Positions 36,610 through 36,626 of a stretch of 36,626 nucleotides of DNA are shown here, piece after piece. The notes under the pieces were generated by a model that saw nothing but the letters and a program-made list of their open reading frames with translations, did no database searches and had not been told where the DNA came from. The position numbers and the translations under genes are program-made. Numbering within the stretch: the first letter of the stretch is position 1; the number at the start of each line of letters is the position of its first letter. Origin of the DNA: a virus; the IMG/VR virus record IMGVR_UViG_3300034073_004938, positions 1-36,626 of that record; one strand, written 5' to 3'.

Positions 36610-36626
36610 CGATGTCCACCTTGAAC
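36610..36626 (+). other. right host flank
   Basis: CGATGTCCACCTTGAAC reads DVHLE in the frame of the left flank cupin fragment after joining the CGAT copies. It is too short for independent assignment. Confidence 0.45.

Noticed and set aside
77-36618. Alternative ends with TG...CA 19 bases outside the CGAAAA boxes
   Set aside because: Symmetrical and Mu-like in having TG at both ends, but the flanks ACTCC and CCTTG show no duplication and the host frame is not restored. The 86/36609 boundary fits better.

Overview
The window is an almost complete Mu-type transposable prophage (about positions 86 to 36609) with a few dozen bases of host DNA on each side. Replication and integration genes are Mu-like: a DDE transposase (MuA family), an AAA+ target-DNA activator (MuB family) and GemA (Mu gp16 family). 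Packaging is by a Mu gp27/gp28-like terminase pair. The head is HK97-like: a portal fused to a MuF-type minor head protein, an S78 prohead protease and an HK97-fold major capsid protein. The tail is a non-contractile (siphovirus) tail with a tail tube, a frameshifted G/GT chaperone, a tape measure, a hub with the L-family motif, and an NlpC-J tail-tip fusion. It is therefore a mosaic transposable siphophage. The host is probably a high-GC bacterium of the Verrucomicrobiota or a related environmental group. This is an inference from base composition and from low-complexity repeat families I associate with such genomes; no marker gene is present.

Layout, read in Mu order (from the right of the window to the left). 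The right end (36468-36609) holds transposase-site-like repeats. The switch region (35061-36363) has two divergent ribbon-helix-helix regulators sharing a palindromic operator, with a lipoprotein gene translationally coupled to the rightward regulator. The early block (27691-35052, minus strand) holds a DUF3102-like gene, a DnaA-C-like helix-turn-helix gene, transposase, MuB and a run of small genes, followed by GemA (27072-27629) and two small regulators. A three-gene operon (24835-26158) has its own sigma70-like promoter and an intrinsic terminator. Next come lysis or membrane genes (23218-24696), terminase (21141-23098), portal-MuF, protease and capsid (16569-21144). A cassette of signal-peptide-bearing tailspike/lectin-like genes (11698-16426) is embedded in the head-to-tail transition. 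The connector, tail terminator, tail tube, G/GT, tape measure, hub and tip genes run to position 178, and the left end (86-174) closes the element.

Nearly all genes lie on the minus strand, with 1-4 base stop/start overlaps (ATGA type), so translation is coupled over long operons. Superimposed on this are several families of short low-complexity repeats. They sit at gene junctions, at protein termini and at interdomain linkers, and in places they supply stop codons or part of a signal peptide. The host gene hit by the insertion appears to be a small cupin-domain gene: the reading frame on the left flank can be joined in frame to the right flank across a shared CGAT.
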